A stretch of 38,461 bases of DNA, from assembly GCA_007280375.1 (NCBI GenBank), contig QYQG01000094.1, positions 1-38,461 of the forward strand. The letters run 5' to 3'. The notes under the pieces are model-generated. The model was not told the DNA's origin. It was given only the letters and a program-made list of their open reading frames with translations, and searched no databases. Of this stretch, positions 1-8,868 are shown in pieces; positions within the stretch are counted from its first letter, which is position 1; each line of letters begins with the position of its first letter. Made by a program: the position numbers and the translations under genes. This DNA comes from Betaproteobacteria bacterium (GTDB lineage: Bacteria; Pseudomonadota; Gammaproteobacteria; Burkholderiales; Thiobacillaceae).

Positions 1-1470
1 GCCGCCGACGCGCACCATGTCGCCGCCCTGCTGATAATACGGGTCGGCGTTGAACAGGTTGTCGCAGACATCCTCCATGATGGTCTTGATCGTGCCGCCG
101 GACATATTGGTCAGCGTGGTTTGCGGATAGGTGATGGCGACTTGATCCATCAACTGCTCCATGGTGATGACATCGCCCGGCAACAGCGAGGTGCCCCAGC
201 GGAAGCCCGGCGAGAAGGCCGCATCGGCGCCCTTCACCTTCATCAGCGCGTCGCAGATCATCTGATCGTAGGTGCCGTTAAAGTTGCCACGGCGATAGAG
301 CAGGTCTTCCGTGACCGCCAGTTTTTCGGACAGTTTGGCCTCAAACGGGGCGCGGATCTTAGCAATCAGCGCGTCCATCTTTTTGTCGGCGGCGATCAGA
401 TTAGAGAACACCGGCACGAGGCGATATTTGATGCCCTTGACCTTACCGCCCTTGACATCAAAGTCCATCACGCCGAGGAACTTACCGTTCGAACCCGCAT
501 TGGTCACCAAGGTCGTGCCCTTAGCGTTTTTAACCGGGATCGGCTGCGGCACGCCGTCATGGGTATGGCCGCCAAAGATGGCGTCGATCCCGGTGACGCG
601 GCTGGCCAACTTGAGGTCCACATCCATGCCGTTGTGCGACAGGACGACGACGACCTGCGCGCCCTTGCCGCGTGCCTCATCGACGAACTTTTGCATGTTG
701 TCGTCGCGGATACCAAACGACCAGTCCGGCACCATCCAACGCGGATTGGCAATCGGCGTGTACGGGAAGGCCTGACCGATAATGGCGACCTGCACCCCGT
801 TGATGACCCGGATGACATAGGGCTTGAAGACCTGATCGCCAAACTCGTTGGTGACCACATTCTGCGCCACGAAGTCGATGCCGGCCTTTTTGAAATCGCC
901 GTTGATGATCTCCATCACGCGATCTTGGCCGTAGGTCATCTCCCAGTGCGGCGTCATGACATCCACACCCAGCGCGATACAGGCATCGACCATGTCCTGC
1001 GCATTGGTCCACAGCGCCGTCGCCGAACCCTGCCAGGTGTCGCCGCCGTCCATCAACACAGAACCCGGACGCGAGGCACGCACCTTGTCCACCAAGGTCT
1101 TCAGGTGGGCGAAACCACCGACCTTGCCATAGGTCTTAGACGCAGCCGCAAAGTCGATAGAGGTAAAGGCATGCGCATCCATGCTGCCCGGCTTGATGTT
1201 ATAGGCCTTCAAAAGATGCTCGCCCACCAGATGCGGCACCTTGCCAACCGAGTCACCGACACCGAGGTTGACATTCGGCTCACGGAAATAGATCGGCTTT
1301 AGTTGCGCGTGGCAATCGGTCATGTGCATCAAGGACACATTGCCGAAGGCAGGCAGGTCGTAATAGTTGGCGGGCGCGTTGCCGGCCATCACTTGGCGGC
1401 TATCGAGGGCAAAACCACCGGCGGCGGCGGCGGCCAGGACTTGCAGGAATTCACGACGGTTCATGGACAT
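1..1470 (-). CDS. soxB: SoxB thiosulfohydrolase (partial, C-terminus beyond window)
   Basis: Reverse-strand translation from ATG at 1470: MSMNRREFLQVLAAAAAGGFALD (Tat signal), then MTDCHAQLKPIYFREPNVNLGVG and GGHTHDGVP motifs of the SoxB/5'-nucleotidase family; adjacent to soxA and soxX. Confidence 0.92.
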   Translation of the reverse strand, partial: MSMNRREFLQVLAAAAAGGFALDSRQVMAGNAPANYYDLPAFGNVSLMHMTDCHAQLKPIYFREPNVNLGVGDSVGKVPHLVGEHLLKAYNIKPGSMDAHAFTSIDFAAASKTYGKVGGFAHLKTLVDKVRASRPGSVLMDGGDTWQGSATALWTNAQDMVDACIALGVDVMTPHWEMTYGQDRVMEIINGDFKKAGIDFVAQNVVTNEFGDQVFKPYVIRVINGVQVAIIGQAFPYTPIANPRWMVPDWSFGIRDDNMQKFVDEARGKGAQVVVVLSHNGMDVDLKLASRVTGIDAIFGGHTHDGVPQPIPVKNAKGTTLVTNAGSNGKFLGVMDFDVKGGKVKGIKYRLVPVFSNLIAADKKMDALIAKIRAPFEAKLSEKLAVTEDLLYRRGNFNGTYDQMICDALMKVKGADAAFSPGFRWGTSLLPGDVITMEQLMDQVAITYPQTTLTNMSGGTIKTIMEDVCDNLFNADPYYQQGGDMVRVGG

Positions 1471-1587
1471 ATCAAGGCGCTCTCTAAAGGGTGAATGACG
1501 CACAGTATGTCGTGCATCACCCTGCCCGTGAATGGTAACTATCTTCTAAATGGCGTGGTGTTTTTAAGCGGCGTCTAGCTAAGCGCA

Positions 1588-1627
1588 GCAACAAAAAACC
1601 GGACACCTAGGCCCGGTCCTTTGTTGC
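1588..1627 (-). terminator. Hairpin between soxA and soxB
   Basis: GCAACAAA..ACCGG..CCGGT..TTTGTTGC inverted repeat; T-run on minus strand after the inner stem. Confidence 0.6.
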
Positions 1628-1643
1628 ACGCCAGCGTGGCCTA

Positions 1644-2516
1644 TTACTTCCGGTACACCGGGGCCTGCATCGGCAAGCCATTCGACAACGAGGTGTGGTA
1701 ATACTCCAAGTTGTTCAACATCTTGCTGCCTTCTTTTTCAGAGACATGACGCACCTGCTTAAAGCAACCGACATAACGTTTTTGCAGGGTGGTCGAGATA
1801 TCCCCGCCATCCTTACCACGGAACACCGGCCAGTGCGTCGCTTGCCCCACGACCGGCGAGAGGATCTCCGAACGCAGATTGTTGCCCGCACCGCCGATAT
1901 GGCAGTTAGCACAGGAGAAGTTGAGCTGCCCGGCACGCGCAAAGTAGGTCTTCTTACCCTCGGCATAGGCCTTCTTGGCGGCATCACCTTCCACCTTGAC
2001 ATTGACCTTCATGCCATCGGACAAGGAACGCGCATAGGCAGTCACCACGCCCATGGTCTTCATGTCGCTATAGCCCAGCGCGGTCTCACCATTGGCGGTG
2101 CGGCAGCCGTTGAGTGTCATCTCGAAGGTCACGACCTCACCCTTTTTGTCATCAAACTGCGGATAGTTACCCGCGATCTGCTTACCGCCATTAGGCATGC
2201 ACTCGGCGTAGGTCTTGCCATTCTTGAACGGCGTATCCCACATCTTTTTACCGGCATCCATCGCATCGAGGAAGGGCGGCATCTCCATGATGGCGTTGTA
2301 TTGTGACTTTGCATCCGCACTAAACACCATCGCGCCGTGGATCATGTCGTCGAACTTCACATCGGGATAATCCTTCTTGAAGCCCGCCAAGATCTTCCCT
2401 TGCTCAGCGGCAGGATCGGCATACACCGTCGTCGCTGTAGTCAACCCTAGTGTCAGCCCTAGTGTCAAAGCACTAGCCATCATCATATTCATATTCATCT
2501 TCTTCATCGCATCCAT
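1644..2516 (-). CDS. soxA: SoxA, sulfur-oxidation c-type cytochrome
   Basis: Signal peptide, one CxxCH (FSCANCHIGGAGNNLR), conserved Cys in RYVGCFKQVR; between soxX and soxB. Confidence 0.92.
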   Translation of the reverse strand: MDAMKKMNMNMMMASALTLGLTLGLTTATTVYADPAAEQGKILAGFKKDYPDVKFDDMIHGAMVFSADAKSQYNAIMEMPPFLDAMDAGKKMWDTPFKNGKTYAECMPNGGKQIAGNYPQFDDKKGEVVTFEMTLNGCRTANGETALGYSDMKTMGVVTAYARSLSDGMKVNVKVEGDAAKKAYAEGKKTYFARAGQLNFSCANCHIGGAGNNLRSEILSPVVGQATHWPVFRGKDGGDISTTLQKRYVGCFKQVRHVSEKEGSKMLNNLEYYHTSLSNGLPMQAPVYRK

Positions 2517-2537
2517 CCTCTCGTGATTTCTCGTGGA

Positions 2538-2894
2538 TTACAGGCCGTAAACGAATTCCAGCACCGCATCAATCTCCGTCTCCGTCAGTGCACCGTGCTT
2601 GCCTAAGATCGGCATCATGGTCTGCGGAGAGGTCGCGGTCGCATCCCAAATCTTGGCACGCAGATCGGCCTTCTTGGGGAAGCGCTCTTTCATGGCCACA
2701 AGCGGCGGGCCACTGTTACCCGGCTGATCGGCATCGGCCATGGCCGGCATACTGTGGCATGCCAAACAATTACCTTTGCTACTGTTGTACGACAGGACCT
2801 TGCCGTCAGCAATCTGCTTGGCATCGGCCAATACGGCCGTGCTCGCGAGCGCGACAGACACTAAAACCGTAGCCTTCAAAACGAATTTTCGCAT
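2538..2894 (-). CDS. soxX: SoxX, sulfur-oxidation c-type cytochrome
   Basis: Signal peptide, GNCLACHSMP haem motif, PQTMMPILGKHGALTETEI tail; upstream of soxA. Confidence 0.9.
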   Translation of the reverse strand: MRKFVLKATVLVSVALASTAVLADAKQIADGKVLSYNSSKGNCLACHSMPAMADADQPGNSGPPLVAMKERFPKKADLRAKIWDATATSPQTMMPILGKHGALTETEIDAVLEFVYGL

Positions 2895-3091
2895 TGCAAC
2901 TCCTCTTCTAGAAGAACACTCATGGAATAAATTCCCGGTCTACCCAAGGGCGTGCCCCCAAGAGCGTGTCCTTTAGATAACCGTAGAATGGGACGGAGGA
3001 TAACGGAATCTGCCGCTTTAAACCAAGCTTAGATGACAATTTAGTACAATAAACAGGGGCTGGGTACGGATTTACCAACGCCACACACGCA

Positions 3092-4543
3092 TCAACGCGG
3101 CTTTCCCCGGCCTTTTTCGCCCCGCTCACGCAGCGAAGCCTCCTGCAAGCTATTCAACCGCGACTCCGCGATCGACAACAGATAAAAATCACCCTGCCGG
3201 CGATCTTGACGGGCCTCGCGCAGGGCCGCCTGCAACACCTCGACAGCCGCAGGCAACAGCCCCTCTCGCTGATAGGCCTCGGCTTGGGCGAGCGCCGATT
3301 CCAGCCGTCGCCCACGCGCCATCTCCGTCTCGGCCAACAACCGCCAGAGGACGCCATCTTCAGGCCAAGTACGCTGCCGTTCAAGCACCAGCGCGTAGGC
3401 TGACTGCGGCTGTCCCGCCTGCAAGGCCATGCGAATGGCGGCATAGCCCAAGGCCCGGTCACCCGGCCAGCGCAGCAAGGCGGCCTGCAACTCAGGCAAG
3501 GCGGCCGCCGCGCCGTGCAGCGCCGCAGTCACCCGCGCCGCCTGCATCGCCACCAACGGCGTCGTCAACAGGCGCTGCAAGACCTCTCGTTGCGGCAACG
3601 CCGCCCGCGCATCGTTGTCACGCAACGACGCCTCGATCAAACCATAGCGCGCGGCAGGGGCCTTGGGCTGCTCTGCCACCTGCGCCTTAAAACGCCGCAC
3701 GGCCTCCACGACGAGGCCCTCGTGCGCCTGAATCTGAGCACGTAGCAAGGCAAACTCCGGGCTGTCCTGCGACTGGCGATACGGGTGTTGCGCGACCCTA
3801 TTTTGCAAGTCCGCCATACGATCGTGACTCAGCGGATGGGTGCGCAGATAGACCGGCGCACTGTTGTCATACAGACGCCCCTGCGCCATCAGCCGTTCAA
3901 AAAAACTCGCCATTCCGGCGGGGTCAAAACCCGCCGCGTCGAGGATCTGATAGCCCACCCGATCTGCCTCATGTTCGTGCGCACGGGTAAAGTCGATCTG
4001 TTGCTGGATGCCCAAGGCCTGCGTGGTCGCCAAGGCCGCGTTGGCCAGTTGCGGGTTAGAGCGCGCCGCGAGGATCGCCACCGCCACGCCCGCCAAGGCC
4101 GCGAGGCCCAGACCTTCGCTGCCGTGCACCATGCGCGCCAGATGGTGCTGGGTGACATGGGCGACCTCATGCGCCAAGACCCCGGCCAGCTCGGACTCGC
4201 TGCGGGTCGCCGAGAGCAGCCCCGTATGCACCCCAATATAGCCGCCCGGCAAGGCGAAGGCGTTGATGGTCGGATCCCTCACCACAAAGAATTCAAAACG
4301 GCGGCGTGGGTCATCGCTCCCCGCCACCACGCGTTCACCGAGGCGATTGAGGTAATCCACCAACACCGCATCGTCAACAAAATCACGACTGGTGCGGATC
4401 TGGCGCATGATCTCGCGCCCCAGACGCGCCTCCGCCTCATCCGAAAAGGCCACCCGCGCGGGGTCACCCAGATCAGGCAACTCCAGCGCCGCCAGCGCGG
4501 GGGCGTGTAAAAAAACGAGGAAGGTAAGCAACACGAATCGCAT
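3092..4543 (-). CDS. M48-family periplasmic metalloprotease with TPR-like C-terminus (BepA/YfgC-like)
   Basis: HEVAHVTQHH zinc motif, signal peptide MRFVLLTFLVFLHAPALA; start placed at 4543 rather than the 4771 ORF start. Confidence 0.87.
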   Translation of the reverse strand: MRFVLLTFLVFLHAPALAALELPDLGDPARVAFSDEAEARLGREIMRQIRTSRDFVDDAVLVDYLNRLGERVVAGSDDPRRRFEFFVVRDPTINAFALPGGYIGVHTGLLSATRSESELAGVLAHEVAHVTQHHLARMVHGSEGLGLAALAGVAVAILAARSNPQLANAALATTQALGIQQQIDFTRAHEHEADRVGYQILDAAGFDPAGMASFFERLMAQGRLYDNSAPVYLRTHPLSHDRMADLQNRVAQHPYRQSQDSPEFALLRAQIQAHEGLVVEAVRRFKAQVAEQPKAPAARYGLIEASLRDNDARAALPQREVLQRLLTTPLVAMQAARVTAALHGAAAALPELQAALLRWPGDRALGYAAIRMALQAGQPQSAYALVLERQRTWPEDGVLWRLLAETEMARGRRLESALAQAEAYQREGLLPAAVEVLQAALREARQDRRQGDFYLLSIAESRLNSLQEASLRERGEKGRGKPR

Positions 4544-4616
4544 GCGGCTATGATAATGCGCCGAGCGCGTTTCGCGACGGCCAATTCCGTAACGATTTGT
4601 AAGGATATGTAACGCC

Positions 4617-5117
4617 ATGAGCGACACCCCAAGCGACACACCAAACGAACTGACCCATTTTGACAGCCAAGGTCGCGCCATCATGGTCGATGTCGGCGCC
4701 AAGGCCGAGACCGTGCGCGTCGCCGTCGCCAACGGCCGCATCTTGATGCAGGCCGCCACCTTCGCCCTCATCGCCGGGGGTCAGGCCAAGAAAGGCGATG
4801 TCTTGGGCGTGGCACGGCTGGCCGGGATCATGGCCAGCAAACGCACCGCCGACCTCATCCCGCTCTGCCACCCCATCGCTTTGTCGGCGGTGACGGTTGA
4901 TTTCAATTTAGACGCGGCCGAGCACGCCATCGACTGCACCGCCACGGCCGAAACCGTTGGCCGCACCGGGGTCGAGATGGAGGCCCTCACCGCCGCCAGC
5001 GTCGCCCTGCTCACGATCTACGACATGTGCAAAGCGGTCGATCGCGGCATGATCCTCAACAACCTCCGCCTGATCGAGAAAAAAGGCGGCAAGTCAGGCC
5101 ACTGGCGGGCTGAATAA
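4617..5117 (+). CDS. moaC: Cyclic pyranopterin monophosphate synthase MoaC
   Basis: [61 protein letters not shown] motifs. Confidence 0.95.
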   Translation: MSDTPSDTPNELTHFDSQGRAIMVDVGAKAETVRVAVANGRILMQAATFALIAGGQAKKGDVLGVARLAGIMASKRTADLIPLCHPIALSAVTVDFNLDAAEHAIDCTATAETVGRTGVEMEALTAASVALLTIYDMCKAVDRGMILNNLRLIEKKGGKSGHWRAE

Positions 5118-5411
5118 CTACTTCACGCGCCCCAAGGTACGCATCACGGTACACGGATTGCCCCGCACGGCCGTCAAGGTCGCGCCCTTAGCCGTCGCGC
5201 GCGCATCCAAGGCACTGTTATGTTGCGTCATATACTCCGTACACTCGCTGTACGACTTCATATTAAACAGCCGATCGGCATGCATAGACTGCTCCTCCGC
5301 CGTCAACAACTCCGCACCCCGAAAACCACCCGAGACATAGCTCGGAAAGGCCTGCGCCACGCCACTCATCAACACCACCGCCACACCCAAAACCACCGCC
5401 ACGCGCTTCAT
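5118..5411 (-). CDS. Small predicted secreted protein, unknown function
   Basis: MKRVAVVLGVAVVLMSGVAQA signal peptide, two Cys in mature part; start adjusted from 5423. Confidence 0.55.
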   Translation of the reverse strand: MKRVAVVLGVAVVLMSGVAQAFPSYVSGGFRGAELLTAEEQSMHADRLFNMKSYSECTEYMTQHNSALDARATAKGATLTAVRGNPCTVMRTLGRVK

Positions 5412-5427
5412 AATCCACCCCAAACAA

Positions 5428-5463
5428 AAACCCCATCAAGACAATCCTGACGGGGTTTTTATT
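5428..5463 (-). terminator. Rho-independent terminator, possibly bidirectional, of the dsrC/tusE-like gene region
   Basis: AAAAACCCC...GGGGTTTTT inverted repeat. Confidence 0.6.
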
Positions 5464-5487
5464 TTAACCGATGTGCAACCAATGCGC

Positions 5488-5820
5488 TTACACGCAACCG
5501 GTTGGTTTCGGCGTACCGGCATAACGACCCGCCTGCTTCGCGGGGCCAAAGGGGAAGATATCGAAGAGAAACTTCTTCTCGCCCCACTCCGCGCCAAACT
5601 CTTCCTTCAGACCCTTTTGCAACATACGCAGGTTAGGTGCGGTGCCGTTCTCGTTAAAGTAATCGCGCATGTAGTTAATGATTTTCCACTGGTTTTCGCC
5701 CAGTTCCAACTTGTCCTGCGTGGCCAAGAATTGCGCAACGCCCTCAGTCCAATCAGAAAGATTGACCAGATAACCTTCTGGATCGGTCTCGACGATCTGC
5801 CCATCAATATTCAGTTCCAT
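5488..5820 (-). CDS. DsrC/TusE family sulfur-carrier protein, CysA only
   Basis: C-terminal arm FPFGPAKQAGRYAGTPKPTGCV with penultimate Cys; CysB position is Gly. AGAGGG sits 6 nt before the second ATG (5820); the ORF track starts at 5826. Confidence 0.9.
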   Translation of the reverse strand: MELNIDGQIVETDPEGYLVNLSDWTEGVAQFLATQDKLELGENQWKIINYMRDYFNENGTAPNLRMLQKGLKEEFGAEWGEKKFLFDIFPFGPAKQAGRYAGTPKPTGCV

Positions 5821-5840
5821 GTTCATCCCTCTTACGGTTA

Positions 5841-5865
5841 ATTGTTGACTATATTAGTCGGGTAT
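5841..5865 (-). promoter_or_regulatory. IscR type-1-like palindrome upstream of dsrC/tusE-like gene
   Basis: Minus strand ATACCCGACTAATATAGTCAACAAT; 24/25 to ATASYYGACTRWWWYAGTCRRSTAT by eye. Confidence 0.6.
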
Positions 5866-5871
5866 ACAAGG

Positions 5872-5900
5872 TTAAAAAAGGCCCGCTCACCGGCGAGCCT
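5872..5900 (-). terminator. Terminator downstream of the PuuD-like gene
   Basis: Minus strand AAAGGCTCGC-CGGTGA-GCGGGCCTTTTTT hairpin plus T-run. Confidence 0.6.
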
Positions 5901-5909
5901 TTGCGCCTA

Positions 5910-6464
5910 TTACGACTGCGCGATCATGCAATACAGCATCGGGATCGACAGCATGGTGTTGATGCGCGAGGTCAGCATCGCCACACGCGCCGCCTTGGCC
6001 TTTTCGGCTGCCTCAACGACCACGATACCGAGGGCCTTCTTCTGGTTTGGCCAGATGATGAACCACACATTAAACGCCATCACCAAGGCCAACCACATGC
6101 CCAGACCGATCACCGCTACGCCCGCCTCAAGACTCAGGGCCTGCACCAGATAACCCGCATCCGCCGCGATCACCAGACCGGTCACCACGGTGGCCAAGGC
6201 CGCCCAACGGAACCAGAACAAGGCCTCCGGGGCGATGACCTTGCCAATCGCCGGCTTGTGCTCGTCGGGGATCTTAGGCATCGACGGAATCTGCACAAAG
6301 TTGAAGTAATACAGCAGGCCGATCCACAACACGCCGGAGATCGTGTGCGCCCAACGCAGGCCACCCACGGCATCCAGACCGCCGGTCAAGGCAAACATGG
6401 TCAACAGCAACAACACAAAACCCGCCGCAACGGTACGACCCAACGATTGACAAATGATACCCAT
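5910..6464 (-). CDS. Multi-TM protein resembling the urate hydroxylase PuuD N-terminal domain family
   Basis: GGLRWAHTISGVLWIGLLYYFNFVQIPSM..., LALVMAFNVWFIIWPNQKK; start adjusted to MGIICQ (6464) with GAGGAG SD. Confidence 0.6.
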   Translation of the reverse strand: MGIICQSLGRTVAAGFVLLLLTMFALTGGLDAVGGLRWAHTISGVLWIGLLYYFNFVQIPSMPKIPDEHKPAIGKVIAPEALFWFRWAALATVVTGLVIAADAGYLVQALSLEAGVAVIGLGMWLALVMAFNVWFIIWPNQKKALGIVVVEAAEKAKAARVAMLTSRINTMLSIPMLYCMIAQS

Positions 6465-6538
6465 CAAGATGCTCCTCAAATAAGTTGAAACCCAACCCCG
6501 CCACACCGCGCGACAGGGACTCATACCGTGCAGTATAA

Positions 6539-6563
6539 ATACTTGACAAAATCTGTCAAGTAA
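6539..6563 (-). promoter_or_regulatory. Palindromic operator overlapping a sigma70-like promoter upstream of the PuuD-like gene
   Basis: TACTTGACA-N5-TGTCAAGTA perfect 9-bp dyad; minus strand TTGACA-N16-TATACT; GAC-N7-GTC spacing as in the boxes at 5841 and 28200. Confidence 0.6.
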
Positions 6564-6614
6564 AAGACCACTCTGTCCGTTTAGCCCTTAGGGTTATCTA
6601 GGGCCCTTCTATCC

Positions 6615-7376
6615 TCATCCCCAGAGTAATTTCACCCCAATCACGATCGTCGTCACCTCAAAGGCGCGCTTGATCCACCGATTGCCCTGACGAATGGCGA
6701 TGTGCGTGCCCAGATAGCCGCCGACGATAGACCCCAGCAATAAGGCTGGCATCCACGCCCAGGCCACCGTGCCCAACACGCCTAAGACCACCGCGCCCGT
6801 GCCGTTCCAGACGAAACCGCACAAGATCAGCGTATAGGCCACGGCGCGTTGATAATCCATGCCAAACCAGCGGATCAACCAGATCGTCAAGAACAAGCCC
6901 GTGCCCGAGGTGACCGAGCCGTTCAAGAAGCCCACCACAAACAGGCCCAGCACACCCACTCCAAGCCCACGCCCCATCCAATGCCGTGGCGCGTGGGTCA
7001 TGCCCAGTTGCGGTTTGAACACAGAATACAGCCCCAAGCCCGCCGTCAATGCGCCGAGCAGGATCAGCATCGGCCGCTCCGGCGCGTGTAGCACCAGTGA
7101 CGCGCCCAAGATGACCCCTGGCAGCCCCGCCGCTAAGATGATGACGCTCTCGCGCCGCGCCAGTTGACCGTCCCGACCATGCCGCAACAGCGCGCCCACG
7201 CCCAAAAAGACGCTCGCCACCTTGTGCGTCGCCAAAGCCACAGCAAAGCTGAGGCCCAAAAAGATGAGGACGGGAAACTGGATCAGCCCGGCACCCCCGC
7301 CGGACAGGGCTGAAAAGAAATTTGCAAGCAACGAGGCCGCGAACAAAACAACGGTGTCAACGCCGGACAGGTTCAT
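6615..7376 (-). CDS. TauE/SafE-family sulfite exporter-like permease
   Basis: [59 protein letters not shown]. Confidence 0.85.
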   Translation of the reverse strand: MNLSGVDTVVLFAASLLANFFSALSGGGAGLIQFPVLIFLGLSFAVALATHKVASVFLGVGALLRHGRDGQLARRESVIILAAGLPGVILGASLVLHAPERPMLILLGALTAGLGLYSVFKPQLGMTHAPRHWMGRGLGVGVLGLFVVGFLNGSVTSGTGLFLTIWLIRWFGMDYQRAVAYTLILCGFVWNGTGAVVLGVLGTVAWAWMPALLLGSIVGGYLGTHIAIRQGNRWIKRAFEVTTIVIGVKLLWG

Positions 7377-7750
7377 CCGCGCACGAATCGCATCGTCCAC
7401 ACGCCCAAGGCCGTCATGGCCAGCGAGCCAAACAGATGCAACCCGGCCGTCAACGCCGCCCAGCCCAGTTGCCCCCGCGCCAACTGGCTAAAGACCTCGG
7501 CCGAGAAGGTGGAGAAGGTGGTCAAGCCGCCTAAAAATCCCGTGATCAGAAACAGCCGCCATTCCGGTGACAAACCGGGGTACTGGATAAAAAAAGCCAG
7601 CGCGAGGCCAACGAGATAACCGCCCAGCAGATTGGCCGCCAGCGTGCCATAGGGCAGGACAGGCAGGATGGGGTTGAGCCACAGACTCAGCCCCCAACGC
7701 AGCCACGCGCCGAGTGCCGCACCTATCCCTACCGCAAGAAAACCACCCAT
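7373..7750 (-). CDS. crcB: Fluoride channel CrcB/Fluc
   Basis: [44 protein letters not shown]; 4-bp overlap with permease gene. Confidence 0.93.
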   Translation of the reverse strand: MGGFLAVGIGAALGAWLRWGLSLWLNPILPVLPYGTLAANLLGGYLVGLALAFFIQYPGLSPEWRLFLITGFLGGLTTFSTFSAEVFSQLARGQLGWAALTAGLHLFGSLAMTALGVWTMRFVRG

Positions 7751-7799
7751 GTCGTCACCCCACCCATTGCCCAGACCACAGGATAGGCAGTCATGCCGA

Positions 7800-8261
7800 T
7801 TACTGCAATGCCTGCTGCACGATCCCCTTCAGCAAGGCATCGACATCGCGCAAGGCCTTACGCGTCGCCGCGCTAGACTTAGGCGCCGCCGGGACGCGAT
7901 AGGCCACACTAACCACGCCGGGCTTATCCAGCGTGGTGTAAATAGAAATAATGTAGGGACAAAAGACCATGTTGACCGGATCGGCCTCCATCTGCGCCCG
8001 CGATAGATTGCTCTTGCAAAACTCGACCTGCTCGCCTTGGACATAGACCTGACGCGCAGCGCCCAGATCCTTGCCGGTACGCGCCAACATCTCGGCGATG
8101 TGGTTGCTGTGATTGATCTTGATGCCCTGCGCCTCGATAGCGTTCACCACATCGTCGCGCACATCTTCAAAACGCCCGACCTTACTAAAGGTCGCAATAT
8201 CACTTGCCACCGCCGACCCGATCAAAGGCAGCACCAAGAGCGACATCCAGAGTTTACGCAT
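7800..8261 (-). CDS. DUF302-family periplasmic protein
   Basis: Signal peptide; [46 protein letters not shown]. Confidence 0.7.
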   Translation of the reverse strand: MRKLWMSLLVLPLIGSAVASDIATFSKVGRFEDVRDDVVNAIEAQGIKINHSNHIAEMLARTGKDLGAARQVYVQGEQVEFCKSNLSRAQMEADPVNMVFCPYIISIYTTLDKPGVVSVAYRVPAAPKSSAATRKALRDVDALLKGIVQQALQ

Positions 8262-8277
8262 ATACATCCCTAACACG

Positions 8278-8308
8278 AAAAGAGGCCTGCACTCTAGCAG
8301 ACCTCCGC
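8278..8308 (-). terminator. Hairpin between napB and the DUF302 gene
   Basis: Minus strand GAGGTCTGC-tagagt-GCAGGCCTCTTTT. Confidence 0.5.
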
Positions 8309-8371
8309 AGATCAAGGCAGGTTCGTTCTACCCCATGCAGGGGGTAGATTCATCCCGCCACATCGTGTCGC

Positions 8372-8857
8372 TTAGTTCAGCTTATCCGGGCTAAACACGC
8401 TATCAACCAACAAGGCCGCATCCGACTGCGGACGGTGACACTGGATGCAGTTCCAACGCCCCATATACAAGTCCTTGGTCTTCTCGATATAGTGGCTGAT
8501 CGGGGCGGGTGTCGCCTGCCCCTTCTCTAGCTTGCCACCGATGAGGTCCGGCGTATTGTGACAGGCTGCACACATATTATTGTCGCGCGTCACTGGGACA
8601 AAATCGTCGATATTATGCGGGACCTGCGGCGGTGCGGTGTGATACGAGACCCCGAGTGACTGATTCGTCCCCGGATCCGCCTTAGAATACTGCGTCACCG
8701 GCGGTGTCGGCACATCATAGACACTGGTCTTTTCGAGGCCCAAACTCGCATCGTTGATCGCCACCTTCGCCACCGGTGCCTTGGTCGTCTGACCACAGCC
8801 CGAAAGACCCAAAATCGCGCCTGCCATCAAAACCACCCATAATTTATGTATCTTCAT
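8372..8857 (-). CDS. napB: NapB dihaem cytochrome c, periplasmic nitrate reductase small subunit
   Basis: Two CxxCH motifs (MCAACHNTPD, WNCIQCHRPQ), lipobox-like signal (LSGCGQ), PHNIDDFVPVTRDNNMC. Confidence 0.9.
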   Translation of the reverse strand: MKIHKLWVVLMAGAILGLSGCGQTTKAPVAKVAINDASLGLEKTSVYDVPTPPVTQYSKADPGTNQSLGVSYHTAPPQVPHNIDDFVPVTRDNNMCAACHNTPDLIGGKLEKGQATPAPISHYIEKTKDLYMGRWNCIQCHRPQSDAALLVDSVFSPDKLN

Positions 8858-8868
8858 CTCACTCTCCT

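Noticed and set aside
4544-4771. N-terminal extension of the M48 protease ORF
   Set aside because: It overlaps moaC on the other strand; the signal peptide begins at 4543
7751-7800. Possible fluoride riboswitch upstream of crcB
   Set aside because: The short leader lacks the conserved fluoride riboswitch sequence and pseudoknot pattern
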